Source: Mesostigma viride
Taxonomy: Eukaryota > Streptophyta > Mesostigmatophyceae > Mesostigmatales > Mesostigmataceae
Length of the DNA: 64,000 nt
Direction of reading: 5' to 3'
Assembly (NCBI GenBank): GCA_009746045.1
Contig: RPFO01001996.1
Location: 1 to 64,000, forward strand
In this document: one piece after another, positions 12,401 through 23,243 of the stretch
How positions within the stretch are numbered: position 1 is the first letter of the stretch
Layout: every line of letters starts with the position of its first letter
Notes under the pieces: model-generated
Databases searched by the model: none
Told to the model about the DNA's origin: nothing
Seen by the model: the letters and a program-made list of their open reading frames with translations, nothing else
Made by a program: the position numbers and the translations under genes

Positions 12401-14598
12401 GATTCAGGCTCCCATGGTGTCATCATGGCTGGCCTACGTACATGGATGTCAGAAAAAAATGATGAGGATTCAGGCTCCCATGGTGTCATCATGGCTGGCC
12501 TACGTACATGGATGTCAAGAAAAAAATGATGAGGATTCAGGCTCCCATGGTGTCATCATGGCCCGTCTACGTGTTGTTGGCATGTATGAAATTAATGATG
12601 AGGATTCAGGCTCCCATGGTGTCATCATGGCTGGCCTACGTACATGGTTGGCATTTATGTAATTAATGATGAGGATTCAGGCTCCCATGGTGTCATCATG
12701 CCCGTGTATGTACATGGTTGGCATTTATGTAATTAATGATGAGGATTCAGGCTCCATGGTGTCATCATGGCCCGTCTACGTACATGGATGGCATTTATGT
12801 ATTTAATGATGAGGATTCAGGCTCCCATGGTGTCATTGATGATCATGGCATTTATGTAATTAATGATGAGGATTCAGGCTCCATTGGTGTCATCATGGCT
12901 GGCCTACGTATGTACATGGATGTCAAAGAAAAAAAATGATGAGGATTCAGGCTCCCATGGTGTCATCATGGCCCGTCTACGTACATGGATGTCAAGGAAT
13001 AGTAAATGATGAGGATTCAGGCTCCCATGGTGTCATCATGGCCCGTGTACGTACATGGATGGCATGTATGTAATTAATGATGAGGATTCAGGCTCCCATG
13101 GTGTCATCATGGCTGGCCTACGTACATGGATGTCAAAGAAAAAAAATGATGAGGATTCAGGCTCCCATGGTGTCATCATGGCTGGCCTACGTACATGGAT
13201 GTCAAAAATAAATGATGAGGATTCAGGCTCCCATGGTGTCATCATGGCTGTCTACGTACATGTTGGCATGTATGTAATTAATGATGAGGATTCAGGCTCC
13301 CATGGTGTCATCATGGCCTGTCTACGTACATGGATGGCATGTATGTATTTAATGATGAGGATTCAGGCTCCCATGGTGTCATCATGGCTGGCCTACGTAC
13401 ATGGATGTCTCAGAAAAAAAATGATGAGGATTCAGGCTCCCATGGTGTCATCATGGCTGGCCTACGTACATGGATGTCAAAGAAAAAAAAATGATGAGGA
13501 TTCAGGCTCCCGTGGTGTCATTATGGCCCGTCTACGTGTTGTTGGCATGTATGAAATGAATGATGAGGATTCAGGCTCCCATAGTGTCATCATGGCTGGC
13601 CTACGTACATGGTTGGCATTTATGTAATTAATGATGAGGATTCAGGCTCCCATGGTGTCATCATTGCCCGTGTATGTACATGGTTGGCATTTATGTAATT
13701 AATGATGAGGATTCAGGCTCCATTGGTGTCATCATGGCCCGTCTACGTACATGGACCGTGGCATTTATGTATTTAATGATGAGGATTCAGGCTCCCATGG
13801 GGTCATTGATGATCATGGCATTTATGTATGTAATTAATGATGAGGATTCAGGCTCCATTGGTGTCATCATGGCTGGCCTACGTATGTACATGGATGTCAA
13901 AGAAAAAAAAATGAAGAGGATTCAGGCTCCCATGGTGTCATCATGGCCCGTCTACGTACATGGATGTCAAGGAATAGTAAATGATGAGGATTCAGGCTCC
14001 CATGGTGTCAGATGTCATGGCCTGTCTACGTACATGGATGGCATGTATGTATTTAATGATGAGGATTCAGGCTCCCATGGTGTCATCATGGCTGGCCTAC
14101 GTACATGGATGTCTCAGAAAAAAAATGATGAGGATTCAGGCTCCCATGGTGTCATCATGGCTGGCCTACGTACATGGATGTCTCAGAAAAAAAATGATGA
14201 GGATTCAGGCTCCCATGGTGTCATCATGGCTGGCCTACGTACATGGATGTCAAAGAAAAAAAAATGATCAGGATTCAGGCTCCCGTGGTGTCATTATGGC
14301 CCGTCTACGTGTTGTTGGCATGTATGAAATTAATGATGAGGATTCAGGCTCCCACAGTGTCATCATGGCTGGCCTACGTACATGGTTGGCATTTATGTAA
14401 TTAATGATGAGGATTCAGGCTCCCATGGTGTCATCATTGCCCGTGTATGTACATGGTTGGCATTTATGTAATTAATGATGAGGATTCAGGCTCCATTGGT
14501 GTCATCATGGCCCGTCTACGTACATGGGTGGCATTTATGTATTTAATGATGAGGATTCAGGCTCCCATGGGGTCATCATGGCTTGTCTACGTACATGG
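6461..14598 (+). repeat. 70-71 bp satellite array, forward-oriented part, copy 1
   Basis: Roughly 115 monomers continue from the inversion point at about 6461 to the right arm. Linker types (ATTTATGTAATT, AAGGAATAGTA, AAAGAAAAAAA, CTCATAAAATA) recur in repeated orders, giving higher-order repeats: the stretch around 8870-9700 closely resembles 13300-14400. Between about 9.9 and 12.9 kb many monomers carry single-base losses, such as CTCCATGG for CTCCCATGG. No gene is supported. Confidence 0.95.
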
Positions 14599-14874
14599 AG
14601 TCATATTGATTCATGGAACAATGAGATACCATTCTTAATTGAAAATTGTTCTTGATACTTTCACATGCATGCCCGGAATCGTGAATTTGTGCGGGTTTCC
14701 ATGATGACAATCCTCATTGAATTCTTGAGCACACAATATTGAGCAATTTAGGGGCACTTCGGCAATGTTGACCATTTTCATTCATGATCAATAAAATTAA
14801 CATTTAATGCAATAAATACATATTCCACTCATTTTAATAAACCATGCAAAAACTTTACAAGCACGCTCAAGCTA

Positions 14875-15645
14875 GGGGTGGGCTGGCATGCACGCGTGGG
14901 TGTGGGGGTGGGCTGGCATGCATGCGTGGGTGTGGGGGTGGGCTGGCATGCACGTGTGGGTGTGGGGGTGGGCTGGCATGCATGCGTGGGTGTGGGGTTG
15001 GGCTAGCCTGCATGCGTGGGTGTGGGGGGGGCTGGCATGCATGCGTGGGTGTGTGTGGGGGGCTAGCATGCATGCGTAAGTGTGGGGGGGGCTGGCATGC
15101 ATGCGTGGGTGTGGGGGGGGCTGGCATGCATGCGTGGGTGTGTGTGGGGGGCTAGCATGCATGCGTAAGTGTGGGGGGGGCTGGCATGCATGCGTGGGTG
15201 TGTATGGGGGCTGGCATGCATGCGTGGGTGTGTGTGGGGGGCTAGCATGCATGCGTGGGTGTGTGGGGGGGCTGTCATGCATGCGTGGGTGTGTGTGGGG
15301 GCTGGCATCCATGCGTGGGTGTGTGGGGGGGCTAGCATGCATGCGTGGGTGTGGGGGTGGGCTAGCATGCATGCGTGGGTGTGGGGGGGGCGGTCATGCA
15401 TGCGTGGGTGTGTGGGGGGGCTGGCATGCATGCGTGGGTGTGTGGGGGGGCTAGCATGCATGCGTGGGTGTGGGGGTGGGCTAGCATGCATGCGTGGGTG
15501 TGAGTGTGGGCTAGCATGCATGCGTGGGTGTGGGGGGGGCTAGCATGCATGCGTGGGTGTGGGGGGGCCGGGGCCGGGGCTAGCATGCATGCGTGGGTGT
15601 GGGGGTGGGCTAGCATGCATGCGTGGGTGTGGGGGGGGGCTAGCA
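14875..15645. repeat. GCATGC minisatellite, inverted copy
   Basis: Reverse-complement counterpart of the 4371-5141 minisatellite, with the same unit order, including the distinctive GGCCGGGGCCGGGG unit at about 15566-15580. Equal length in both arms suggests recent duplication or gene conversion between arms. Confidence 0.94.
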
Positions 15646-15860
15646 CGCCCCACCCCTCCATCGGCACAGCCAGCCTTGTGAGTCTACCCTTAACAACAAG
15701 GCTGGTAGGACGACACGCCTGAGCAGCATATGTCATGCCTATCTCAGGCTAATAATGTGTGATTTTGTGCCAACAACCAAGTTGTTCCACCCAACAACAC
15801 ATTATAAACCCTCTTCCAAAATGCCCAACAAGCCGGACACGTGGAGGACCACACACGCAG

Positions 15861-15869
15861 TATATAAAG
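15861..15869 (+). promoter_or_regulatory. TATA-like motif TATATAAAG in right arm
   Basis: Counterpart of the minus-strand motif at 4142-4150, now reading rightwards. The possible transcript would run into the outer arm and the single-copy region after 16857. No intact gene follows. Confidence 0.3.
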
Positions 15870-16856
15870 AGAAAATAAGCTGACTTTTTATCCAGCCAAC
15901 CTGTGGCTAGCTGCTCTGGTTAGCATGACAAATGCTAACATTTACTCAGTGGGAAAGGTGAAGAGACCATTGGAACAGCCTACCTGACGCATGTGCCACC
16001 AAAGCATTGTGTCCCGCAAAATGCACACTGCCTCCTTTCTAACAAGCACGAGCCGCTCTCTTTAGGAGACAGGTGCCAGCTCGTCAGTGTCTGGGGAAAA
16101 TGATGCCGCTGCTTAGGAAGACCGCGTGAATTTCCTCGAACACAACTGTCTATAAAGCAAAAGAAATTTCAGAGAAGCATGGAAATAAAAGCATTACACC
16201 TTCCCGACAGGTTGCGGGCCACGCGCTGCAGAAAGCCAGCCACGTCACAGACGATTAACTAGCTAAAAGACACCCAGGAATCCAGCGATGCAGCGCCAGG
16301 ACCCGCAACTTTCTGGCTGCATCTGGCCGGAAAGAAGGCAAAAAGCTTACGCTCAACGAGGTAAGAAAGCAGGAAAACGCAAGCTTAAGACGTTTAACAC
16401 AAGAACGTACCATAACGGGCATTTATTCGTGCCCAGGCGCACAAGAAAGTCCACCCTTTCATGGAGTGGTTGGGCAGTACGCATCGCGCAGGGCTAATGT
16501 TATCTTACCGCAAAATGACGGGAAAGGTAAAGATAGCAGCGGGAATTTTTACGGCTTTAGAAACATCATTAAACTAGCTTTCCTTACGACCATCAAAACT
16601 GGCAACAATCGACAATCAACCCGGCAGGCATCCAATATACTTTATTCATCCCGACAGAAATTCAGGCCGGACCCCCCCTGCCGATGGCAAAGAAAAAAAG
16701 CCCGCGACATTATAGATCGCAACCATCCCGCCATAAATTAGAATCAGTAACTAATTTTCTCCAACAATCGAGCATTTCTGCTTTCCGCGTGCCAGATTTG
16801 TCACGTTTCGTCTAAAGGCAGTCGCCATGGCCCCTACCGCAAGGGGTGCGCGCACC

Positions 16857-17489
16857 ATGCCGACATAGCTTTTGGGCCTCAATTTGCACCGAAATTTGGT
16901 CCGTACCGTCCAGCTCAGTCGGATTATGTATGTGGATCGGCCGTGTTGGTTGCATACGCAGGTATATTAATTCTTGCATTCGCCCCGGACCTTCCCCAGG
17001 ACAGGTCAGGATATAACAATAATTCTTGCATTCGCCCCCGCCCTTTCCTATGGCCTGGTCAGGTTTGGGCGCGACGCCACTAGCGCGGCGCCCGCGACAG
17101 AGTGGCCAGGCTCGAGCACGTTTTCTGGATCCCAAGCACCGGATTGGACACTGTCCGAGGACTGGACAGGAATTGGCTGACCAATCGGATGCTTGCTCGT
17201 CGTCTCCAAAAACATATATAAAGAGCCAAATCGCGCGAACTACGCAAGGATCCTTTAAGCAGCGTTACTCTGCCGAAATGTCAACCTAGGCCGGTCAAGT
17301 GACGCCGAGGTGTTCACCGATAGTTCAGGTCAGCCACAGCGCGCCTTCGAATGTAGGCACGGTCGCATTTTTTTTTAGGAAATGTAGAATTGTTGTCGAC
17401 CAGCTACCAACGCCCGACCGGACCCATACAACGGAAACATCAAGGCGATGTGATGTAGGTGTGTCTGATATGTCATTAATACACAGAGC
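16857..17489. other. Single-copy region outside the inverted repeat, no intact gene
   Basis: This stretch is not part of the arm duplication. AATTCTTGCATTCGCCCC occurs twice (about 16970 and 17025) as a short direct repeat. GGACAGG/CCTGTCC-like elements are scattered through 16990-17170. Open frames at 16812-17135 (minus) and 17026-17289 (plus) show no recognisable domain. Confidence 0.5.
17171..17223 (+). promoter_or_regulatory. Promoter-like cluster: paired CCAAT boxes and TATATAAAG
   Basis: An inverted CCAAT box (ATTGG, about 17172) faces a direct CCAAT box (17181), followed 34 bp later by TATATAAAG at 17215-17223. The first ATG downstream (17278) opens a frame of only three codons, ATG TCA ACC TAG. 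Either the downstream gene was lost or replaced by the AT-rich sequence, or this drives a non-coding RNA. Confidence 0.35.
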
Positions 17490-17957
17490 ATCGTGAATAT
17501 AATATATAATATAAATTATATAATATACTATAATTAATATATAATTTTAATTTTATGTTAATTTTAATGTTATTTCATATAACATAATATAGCATAATAT
17601 AATATAATATAATATAATATTATATAAAGTAGTATATAAAAAATTAAAATGTAAAAGAAAAATATCTACCTTATTGGGGTTTAATGTTCCTTTCCAGTTC
17701 AGCATAAGTACACTCTTGAGTGTGTGCAATGTTTGGTTATACGCCATTGTCTTAAAATAGCAACCAATGTAAACCTCCGTCCTAACCACATTTGGATACA
17801 ATAAAGACATTGATGCCTGACACATAGCATTCATTGCTTGAAATACCATGCATATTTTGTGTCAATGTTCTGCAGACCACAGCTTCAAGTGGGCATACTT
17901 CGCTTTCCTCAATATAATGGCGACATGGCATTTGGTGAAAGTGGTGAGTGCCATGAA
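17490..17957. other. AT-rich low-complexity stretch and left flank of gene island
   Basis: From 17494 to about 17650 the sequence is almost purely A and T (TATAAT and AATATAAT runs). It then becomes ordinary AT-rich DNA with no gene. It is the nearest boundary candidate for the gene island on the left. I found no terminal inverted repeat here matching the right flank at 32504-32551. Confidence 0.6.
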
Positions 17958-18512
17958 GTTGCGCCGGCCGTCGTTATCCATGACGAACTGAATGGGTTTC
18001 GTGCAAATCAAGTTTTTTGTTTTGGTGTTCCAGTTGCGCCGGCCGGCGTTTCCAATGGTATCTTGCGCGCACTTGCAAAAGCTTGCACGCTTATCAACAT
18101 TTTGTGTTGGTAAACATTTTATCACCTCTGGGATTTCCGCCTTCACTACCTGAGTTGCTTCTTTGTGGTTTTCAAATGCAACCGAGTTACGCCGGCCGTC
18201 GTTACTCATGACAAATTGTAGGGGTTTTGTGCAAATCACTTTTGTATGGTTTATGTACATGCATCCAGTTGCGCCGGCCGGCGTTTCCAATGGTATCTTG
18301 CAGTTGCGCAATCAGGCCCCATTACCAAAAGTGTGTTTGTACATCTTTTTTACACCTGAAGGATTTCTGCCTGCATATCCTGAGTTGCTTCTTAATGGTT
18401 TTTAATTGCGCCCGAGTTACGCCGGCCGTCGTTATTAATGACAAACTGTATGTGTTTCATAAAATCACTTTTGTATGGTTTACATGTATCCAGTTGCGCC
18501 GGCCGGCGTTAT
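17958..18512 (+). repeat. Left subterminal array of the 20-bp motif (6 copies)
   Basis: Three tandem units of about 228 bp each hold two motifs. The first type is GTTRCGCCGGCCGTCGTTA at 17958, 18186 and 18416. The second is GTTGCGCCGGCCGGCGTT at 18033, 18268 and 18493. All read in the + direction, towards gene A. Sequence between motifs is much less conserved. The block is directly upstream of gene A and may serve as promoter, 5' intron or transposase-binding region. Confidence 0.85.
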
Positions 18513-18656
18513 TAATGACGCTTGTCGTTCTTGTTTGATGCCCATCGTTTTCGTCGTGTCTTTAATGGTGATTATTTATCATTACTCATCCTCAGGGCTT
18601 TCGGTGCCGCGGGATTAAGAGGCGAAAAAAATCAGCTGCCGTCTGACCAAAGTCTG

Positions 18657-21600
18657 ATGGCGCGATCGGGGCGGGGGGCCGTTTCCGACGGTTCGCGTCC
18701 CTTGTCCAATGACGACCGGGAGCCTGCACTTCGCGGTCTCTGGAGCGACAAGTACATCGAGAACAAGGGGTACAAAATTGCCAATGACATCTTTCCTATC
18801 ATGGCGGAACGCGTGAAAGCAAACAACCACAGGACGCCAGAGATGAGCGCGGAGGTTCTGTCTTGCGCAGCTTCAAGACTAAATGCCATGGTGGCGGAGA
18901 GCAACGGCATTAAGAAGAGGAAGAACTGTGACGGCGGGCTTCCTGAAAATTGGGCGGAATCTCTTCGGGATAACATCAAGAAGGCTTTTGGCGACTTGGG
19001 AACATCTGAGAAGGATCGTGGGCTTAGGTGGGCCTTGTGTGGACTTGTTACGAAGGCAATGGAGGGCGTCCCGGACAGGATTGTGGAGCGCGCGTTCGGG
19101 ATTGACAGGCGCTTTGTCGCAACTGTTCGGGGTCACAGGGATGGAATGGAAGAAGGGGAGGACGACCTTTTGATGAGTGCGCCAGAGAGGAGGAGGAGGA
19201 AAGACGAGCTTCCGACGGAAGTCATTGCCCTGATACAAGCGTGCTGGAGGGATGATAACTTGACGCGGGCGTCTCCGAACATGAAGGATGTTCATTGTGA
19301 ATGGACCAGAAAGGATTACAAACATACACTAGCGTTTTCGGAGGGTGCGCGCTACTATACTGTCTCCAAGTCGAAGATTTACGAAGTGTTCATTTCCCGC
19401 CATCCGGAGTTGAAGCCACCGCGGCGGATGGACAGTAGGGAGGGGGGGGGGGGGGAGGGAGAGGAGGGTGTGAGGGGGGGAAATCAGGTGATTTTGGAGA
19501 CGGAGGCAGGGATGTCAATGCTACGCACGAATCAGAAGAGCACAGTTCATGTGGGATACACTACTTTTTGCAAGCATATGCCCGCATGCGTCAAGGGGCG
19601 GTGGAAAATGCGGAACTTGTGCGCATGCCAGCACCACACTACCATGCAGTCCATGGTTGGGGGGTTGGCCAAATTTCGTGCAACTTTTCATGCCAGATGC
19701 GAGTGCGGACCTGAATGCCACGCGTGCGATCATGGTAGCCAGCTCGACGTGGGGTCGTCCGTGCCCACATGTTCCATTTTCAAAGCCACTCACACGACAG
19801 AGTGGGTGAACAAGTTTACTTGTGAGGTGGAGGGGATGAGGGAGGGGGGAGGTTCGAGGTCGTCTGTGGGGTCGTCGCGGCCGCAGGTTCAGCCTTTTCA
19901 GGGCGAACTTGAGGATCTGCCCATGCATGGGAGGGTGCTGGACGACGAGGAAGGGGTGCCCGATCATGACCTGGGCGAGGAGTTGGGGGTTTGCTCGATC
20001 CGGCGTAAGGCTTGTGTGTTGGGCACTTGCCTGGCTCCCAAGTGTGGAATTCGGAACTTCATGTTATGCGAACGGGAGGAGGCTTCCAACCACCTGATTT
20101 CATGGACCAGATACGAGATGCAGGATGTGCCGCCGGGTGCGGTTCTTGGGCCAGAGGTAATTTTTAGTGGAGTGGTTGCGCCCCAAGGCGTTTCTTTTGC
20201 AATGTTTCCTGAAGTTCTTGGGCCAGAGGTAATTTTTAGTGGAGTGGTTGCGCCCCAAGGCGTTTCTTTTTCAATTTTTCCTGAGGTCCTGTCTTTTTTC
20301 TTTCTACAGGTCATTGGTGGGTCGAAGTTGATGTCTTTTCTGTATGTGCACACTGCGCATATGCAGGACGACTGTGACGAGATCGCAAAGGCTGGTGGGC
20401 AGCGATTGACGCAAGTCGACGTCAAGTCCACACCAACGGAGCTAAAGGAGGCAATTGTGGACAAGTGGCCGGACTTCATCCAGCATTGCTTCAACGCGTG
20501 GTGGCAAGCGGACGCCTCCAAGGAATGTCTCTCAAGGATGCGGGTGGGGGACCTTGTATGCCACACAGATTACGCCGAGAACTACCAGTCTTACACCTAT
20601 CACAATCTCCAAGCACAGTATTGGCATCCAGTCACATTCGTCCTTATGCCCTGGATCGTGCGCTACTTGGATCCAGCGTCGGGAAAGGTCGTGAGAAGGG
20701 AGTTTCACTTCATCGGACAGGGCGGAATGAAAAGGGACGGGCGGGCCCTCCGTTTTGCTATCCTCAAAATCCTGGCGACACTACGGTCAGAAGGGGTAGA
20801 GGTGAAGCGCTTCATTGGGTGGTCGGACAATTGCTCCATGCAGTTCAAGTCAAGGAATGTGATCGCGGAAGTGGCCCGGCTGCTGACGGAGGATCCGCAC
20901 CTGGAGTCATTTGAGTGGAATTACTTTGGGGAGCAGCACGGAAAGGGGGAGGTGGATGGAGCTGGTGGGACTGTGAAGTGCATGTTGAGGAGGTGGCACA
21001 TCAGGGAAGAGAACCAGGACAAACAGACGGCCGCCCAGTTGGTGGAGAATCTGGCGTCGGGGGCGGTGGGCGGGACCACAACGACCAGGCGTAACTTCTT
21101 CGAGTTCCCCGAGGTAATTAAGTGTACAGTCCTCGTTCAGGGAATAGTTACGCCGGCCGTCGTTTCTAGGGCGTTCTTGGAGTCCTGGCGATCAGGAGTG
21201 CTTAATAAAACACAACTAGCTCGATGGTCTCGTAACTTCAACTTTCCCTTGTGCAAATCTTGTCTTCGACGCGCAGGTGCTTCCTTACAGCCCAGGGCGC
21301 GGCGAAATCAAAGGAGTGAAGAAGGCGCACTGGTGGCGCATGGACAAGTCGAATGTGACGCGCTTAATGCTGCGCCAGTATTCCTGCTATTGTGGCGGTG
21401 CGTGCGCCGAGGAAAGGTGGTGGGATTGTCGAAAGGAGTGGACCGACATGGACGGCTGGAATGTGGGAGGTGCTCGGATGAAGCTCCACAAACTGGGGGA
21501 GCCAGTGCAAAGGAACCCAAACGGACAAGGGGGGCACGCAGGGACGCGACTGAACAGACTACAGGCAGAGAGGACGATGATGGGAAGGAGACTGAAGCTG

Positions 21601-22008
21601 CGAGACATTTTTGCCGTCGAGTCCTACTCTGGTGATGAGTCCCACGATCCAGATCATCCATATTGGCTAGCGGAAGTCTTGCAGGAGCCTTATCAGGTGG
21701 CCGCTACTTTCGTGAGGCGAGTGGCCGACAGAAACGGCAAGGTCGATAGGGAGTTGTTCCGTAAGGGACAATGGGTGGTGGGGGTGCGCTACTGGGACAG
21801 ATTTCCGGGTATGGCGACGATGTTCAAAATGGACGCCGATGCGCAAGCTGAACAGCCAAACTTGGTCAATTGCTACCTGTGCATGGACGCGGGGTTCGAA
21901 CACACCATTGTTGTCAACCCAGCTAACAATCGCCAGGCCATCTTGACCATTCCGACAGACGTCGAGAAACGGCTCACGAACTTGGCCAAGAAGAGACCTG
22001 TTGAGTAG
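18657..22008 (+). CDS. Gene A: probable DDE-type transposase-like protein, 3 exons
   Basis: Exons 18657-20156, 20310-21113 and 21277-22008 join in phase 0 to give about 1011 residues. A Cys/His-rich region (residues about 305-372, with CACQHH and CECGPECHACDHG) looks zinc-binding. Candidate catalytic acids follow: D587 in HTDYAENYQ, D673 in WSDNCSMQFKSRN, then E708 or D716 in YFGEQHGKGEVDGAGG. The 34-residue gap between D673 and E708 fits a DD(34)E transposase core, and HGKG-x2-DG-x-GG recalls uncharacterised transposase-like proteins of animals and protists from memory. The C-terminal part has YSCYCGGAC and a WLAEV/WVVGVRYWDR module that may be a small beta-barrel. The frame is open further upstream to 18522; ATG 18657 was chosen because an acceptor-like TCCTCAG precedes it at 18595. 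Introns carry the 20-bp motif. Transposase function is inferred. Confidence 0.72.
20157..20309 (+). other. Gene A intron 1 with 72-bp internal duplication
   Basis: Donor GAG|GTAATT at 20157 and acceptor TTTCTACAG at 20309. The intron holds a 72-bp tandem duplication that includes the exon end CTTGGGCCAGAG, so a second identical donor lies at 20229. Each unit carries GTTGCGCCCCAAGGCGTTTC (20175, 20247). The intron is a multiple of three and has no stop, so retention or use of donor 2 would keep the frame and add 51 or 24 residues. Confidence 0.75.
21114..21276 (+). other. Gene A intron 2
   Basis: GAG|GTAATT donor at 21114 and GACGCGCAG acceptor ending at 21276; both flanking exons are in phase 0. 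The motif GTTACGCCGGCCGTCGTTTC sits at 21147-21166, 33 bases after the donor. Read through, the frame stays open, so the splice is inferred from the sites and the motif rather than from a stop. Confidence 0.7.
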
Positions 22009-22552
22009 GCCAGCTCGCCCGGGCTTGGTTGGACGAGGTGGACAGCCTTGAGAGCACGTGCTTCGTTGTGAGCACTTGCCTTTCAGCCGTGATTTGCAAA
22101 CGAGTTCCTTGTCCTGAATTGTAAAGCTCGATTCATGCTCTTTTAAGGAAGTGTATAATATTATCCAGATCATGTATATATTTAGATCTAGACCTGAGTT
22201 CAAATAACATTTCTTAGAGGGCTGAGATGCGCGAGGTCCAGCATACATGTATATATCCATGGAGACATGTTACAAACTCAAATGTTTCATTGTACGTACC
22301 ACTAGCTCGTCGACGGGGGTATCCCATGTAATGTATGATTTATGAATTAATTAATCGCTTAATTGTACAATTTAAATGGATCATGAACTTGTCAAGTGGC
22401 CTAATTTGGTTTATTTGGTTCATCATTTATTGATGTCAATCATTCTTAATTGAATCTCGAGCAATAGCAATCATGAAGCACATCCTAATCATGTGATTCG
22501 CATAATGAGAATAGGCAACAAGTGCTAAGTACTTTGAGGAATGCGGGGTTGG
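22009..22552. other. Convergent 3' intergenic region between genes A and B
   Basis: About 540 bp of AT-rich DNA separates the stop codons of gene A (+) and gene B (-). It includes AATTAATTAATCG and several TATA/AAT-rich runs that could hold polyadenylation sites for both genes. I see no gene in it. Confidence 0.55.
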
Positions 22553-23181
22553 TCAGGTTATTATAGAGCTAGAGCTACAAACGGCACATATATTGCAAAC
22601 TTTGCGCTCCAGGCATGGAATTTCAAAAGTACCAAAATTGGAGCAGTAGATGTTGGGGACGCCCAACAGGCCGCGAGCCTGCTTCCTGCTGGCGATCCCC
22701 ATCCTCATCACAGATACGCCCGCCGGCGTTTCCAGTAACAGGCCGCGAGCCTCCTTCCTGCTGGCGATCCCCCTCCTCATCACAGATACGCCCGCCGGCG
22801 TTTCCAGTAACAGGCCGCGAGCCTCCCTCCCGCTGGCGATCCCCCTCCTCATCACAGATACGCCCGCCGGCGTTTCCAACGACAGGCCTCGAGTCTCCTT
22901 CACCAGCACGCTGGCGCTTACCTCCCCCCCTTTTGTCTTCATCCCCCCCCATTGTCTCCTCCCGCGAGCCTCCATCATCCCGACTGCGCTTTTTCCCTCC
23001 CCTTCCATCTCCTCCCCCGTCCCTCTCCCCCTCCCCCCTCCTCCCTCCTCCCCATCCCCATCCCCTTTCTCCCCCTCCGCCTGCCCCCCACCCACCCCGG
23101 GCGGGTGCCCCTCAGCAATATCCTCCTCCCCCTCTTCCTCCTCCCCCTCTTCCTCCTCGTAAACCTCTTCCTTCTCCGAGC

Positions 23182-23243
<62 letters not shown>

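Larger units (their letters stand above)
14599..16856. repeat. Right arm of giant inverted repeat (2.26 kb)
   Basis: Reverse complement of 3158-5418, in the mirrored order AT-rich part, minisatellite, single-copy part. Similarity ends at GGTGCGCGCACC (16845-16856). Substitutions and small indels concentrate in the outer 700 bp. For example, the small frame starting at 16179 is interrupted by a stop, unlike the 3.8-kb and 46.3-kb copies. Confidence 0.92.

Noticed and set aside
5419-14598. CRISPR-like pattern: constant repeat of about 52 bp with variable spacers of about 19 bp
   Set aside because: The linkers are only a few recurring types rather than unique spacers, the array is many kilobases with orientation switches, no cas genes exist, and the DNA is eukaryotic. 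It is a satellite.
16812-17289. Overlapping 107- and 87-codon frames near the promoter-like cluster
   Set aside because: They lie on opposite strands over the same bases, partly upstream of the TATA motif, and show no recognisable protein family.
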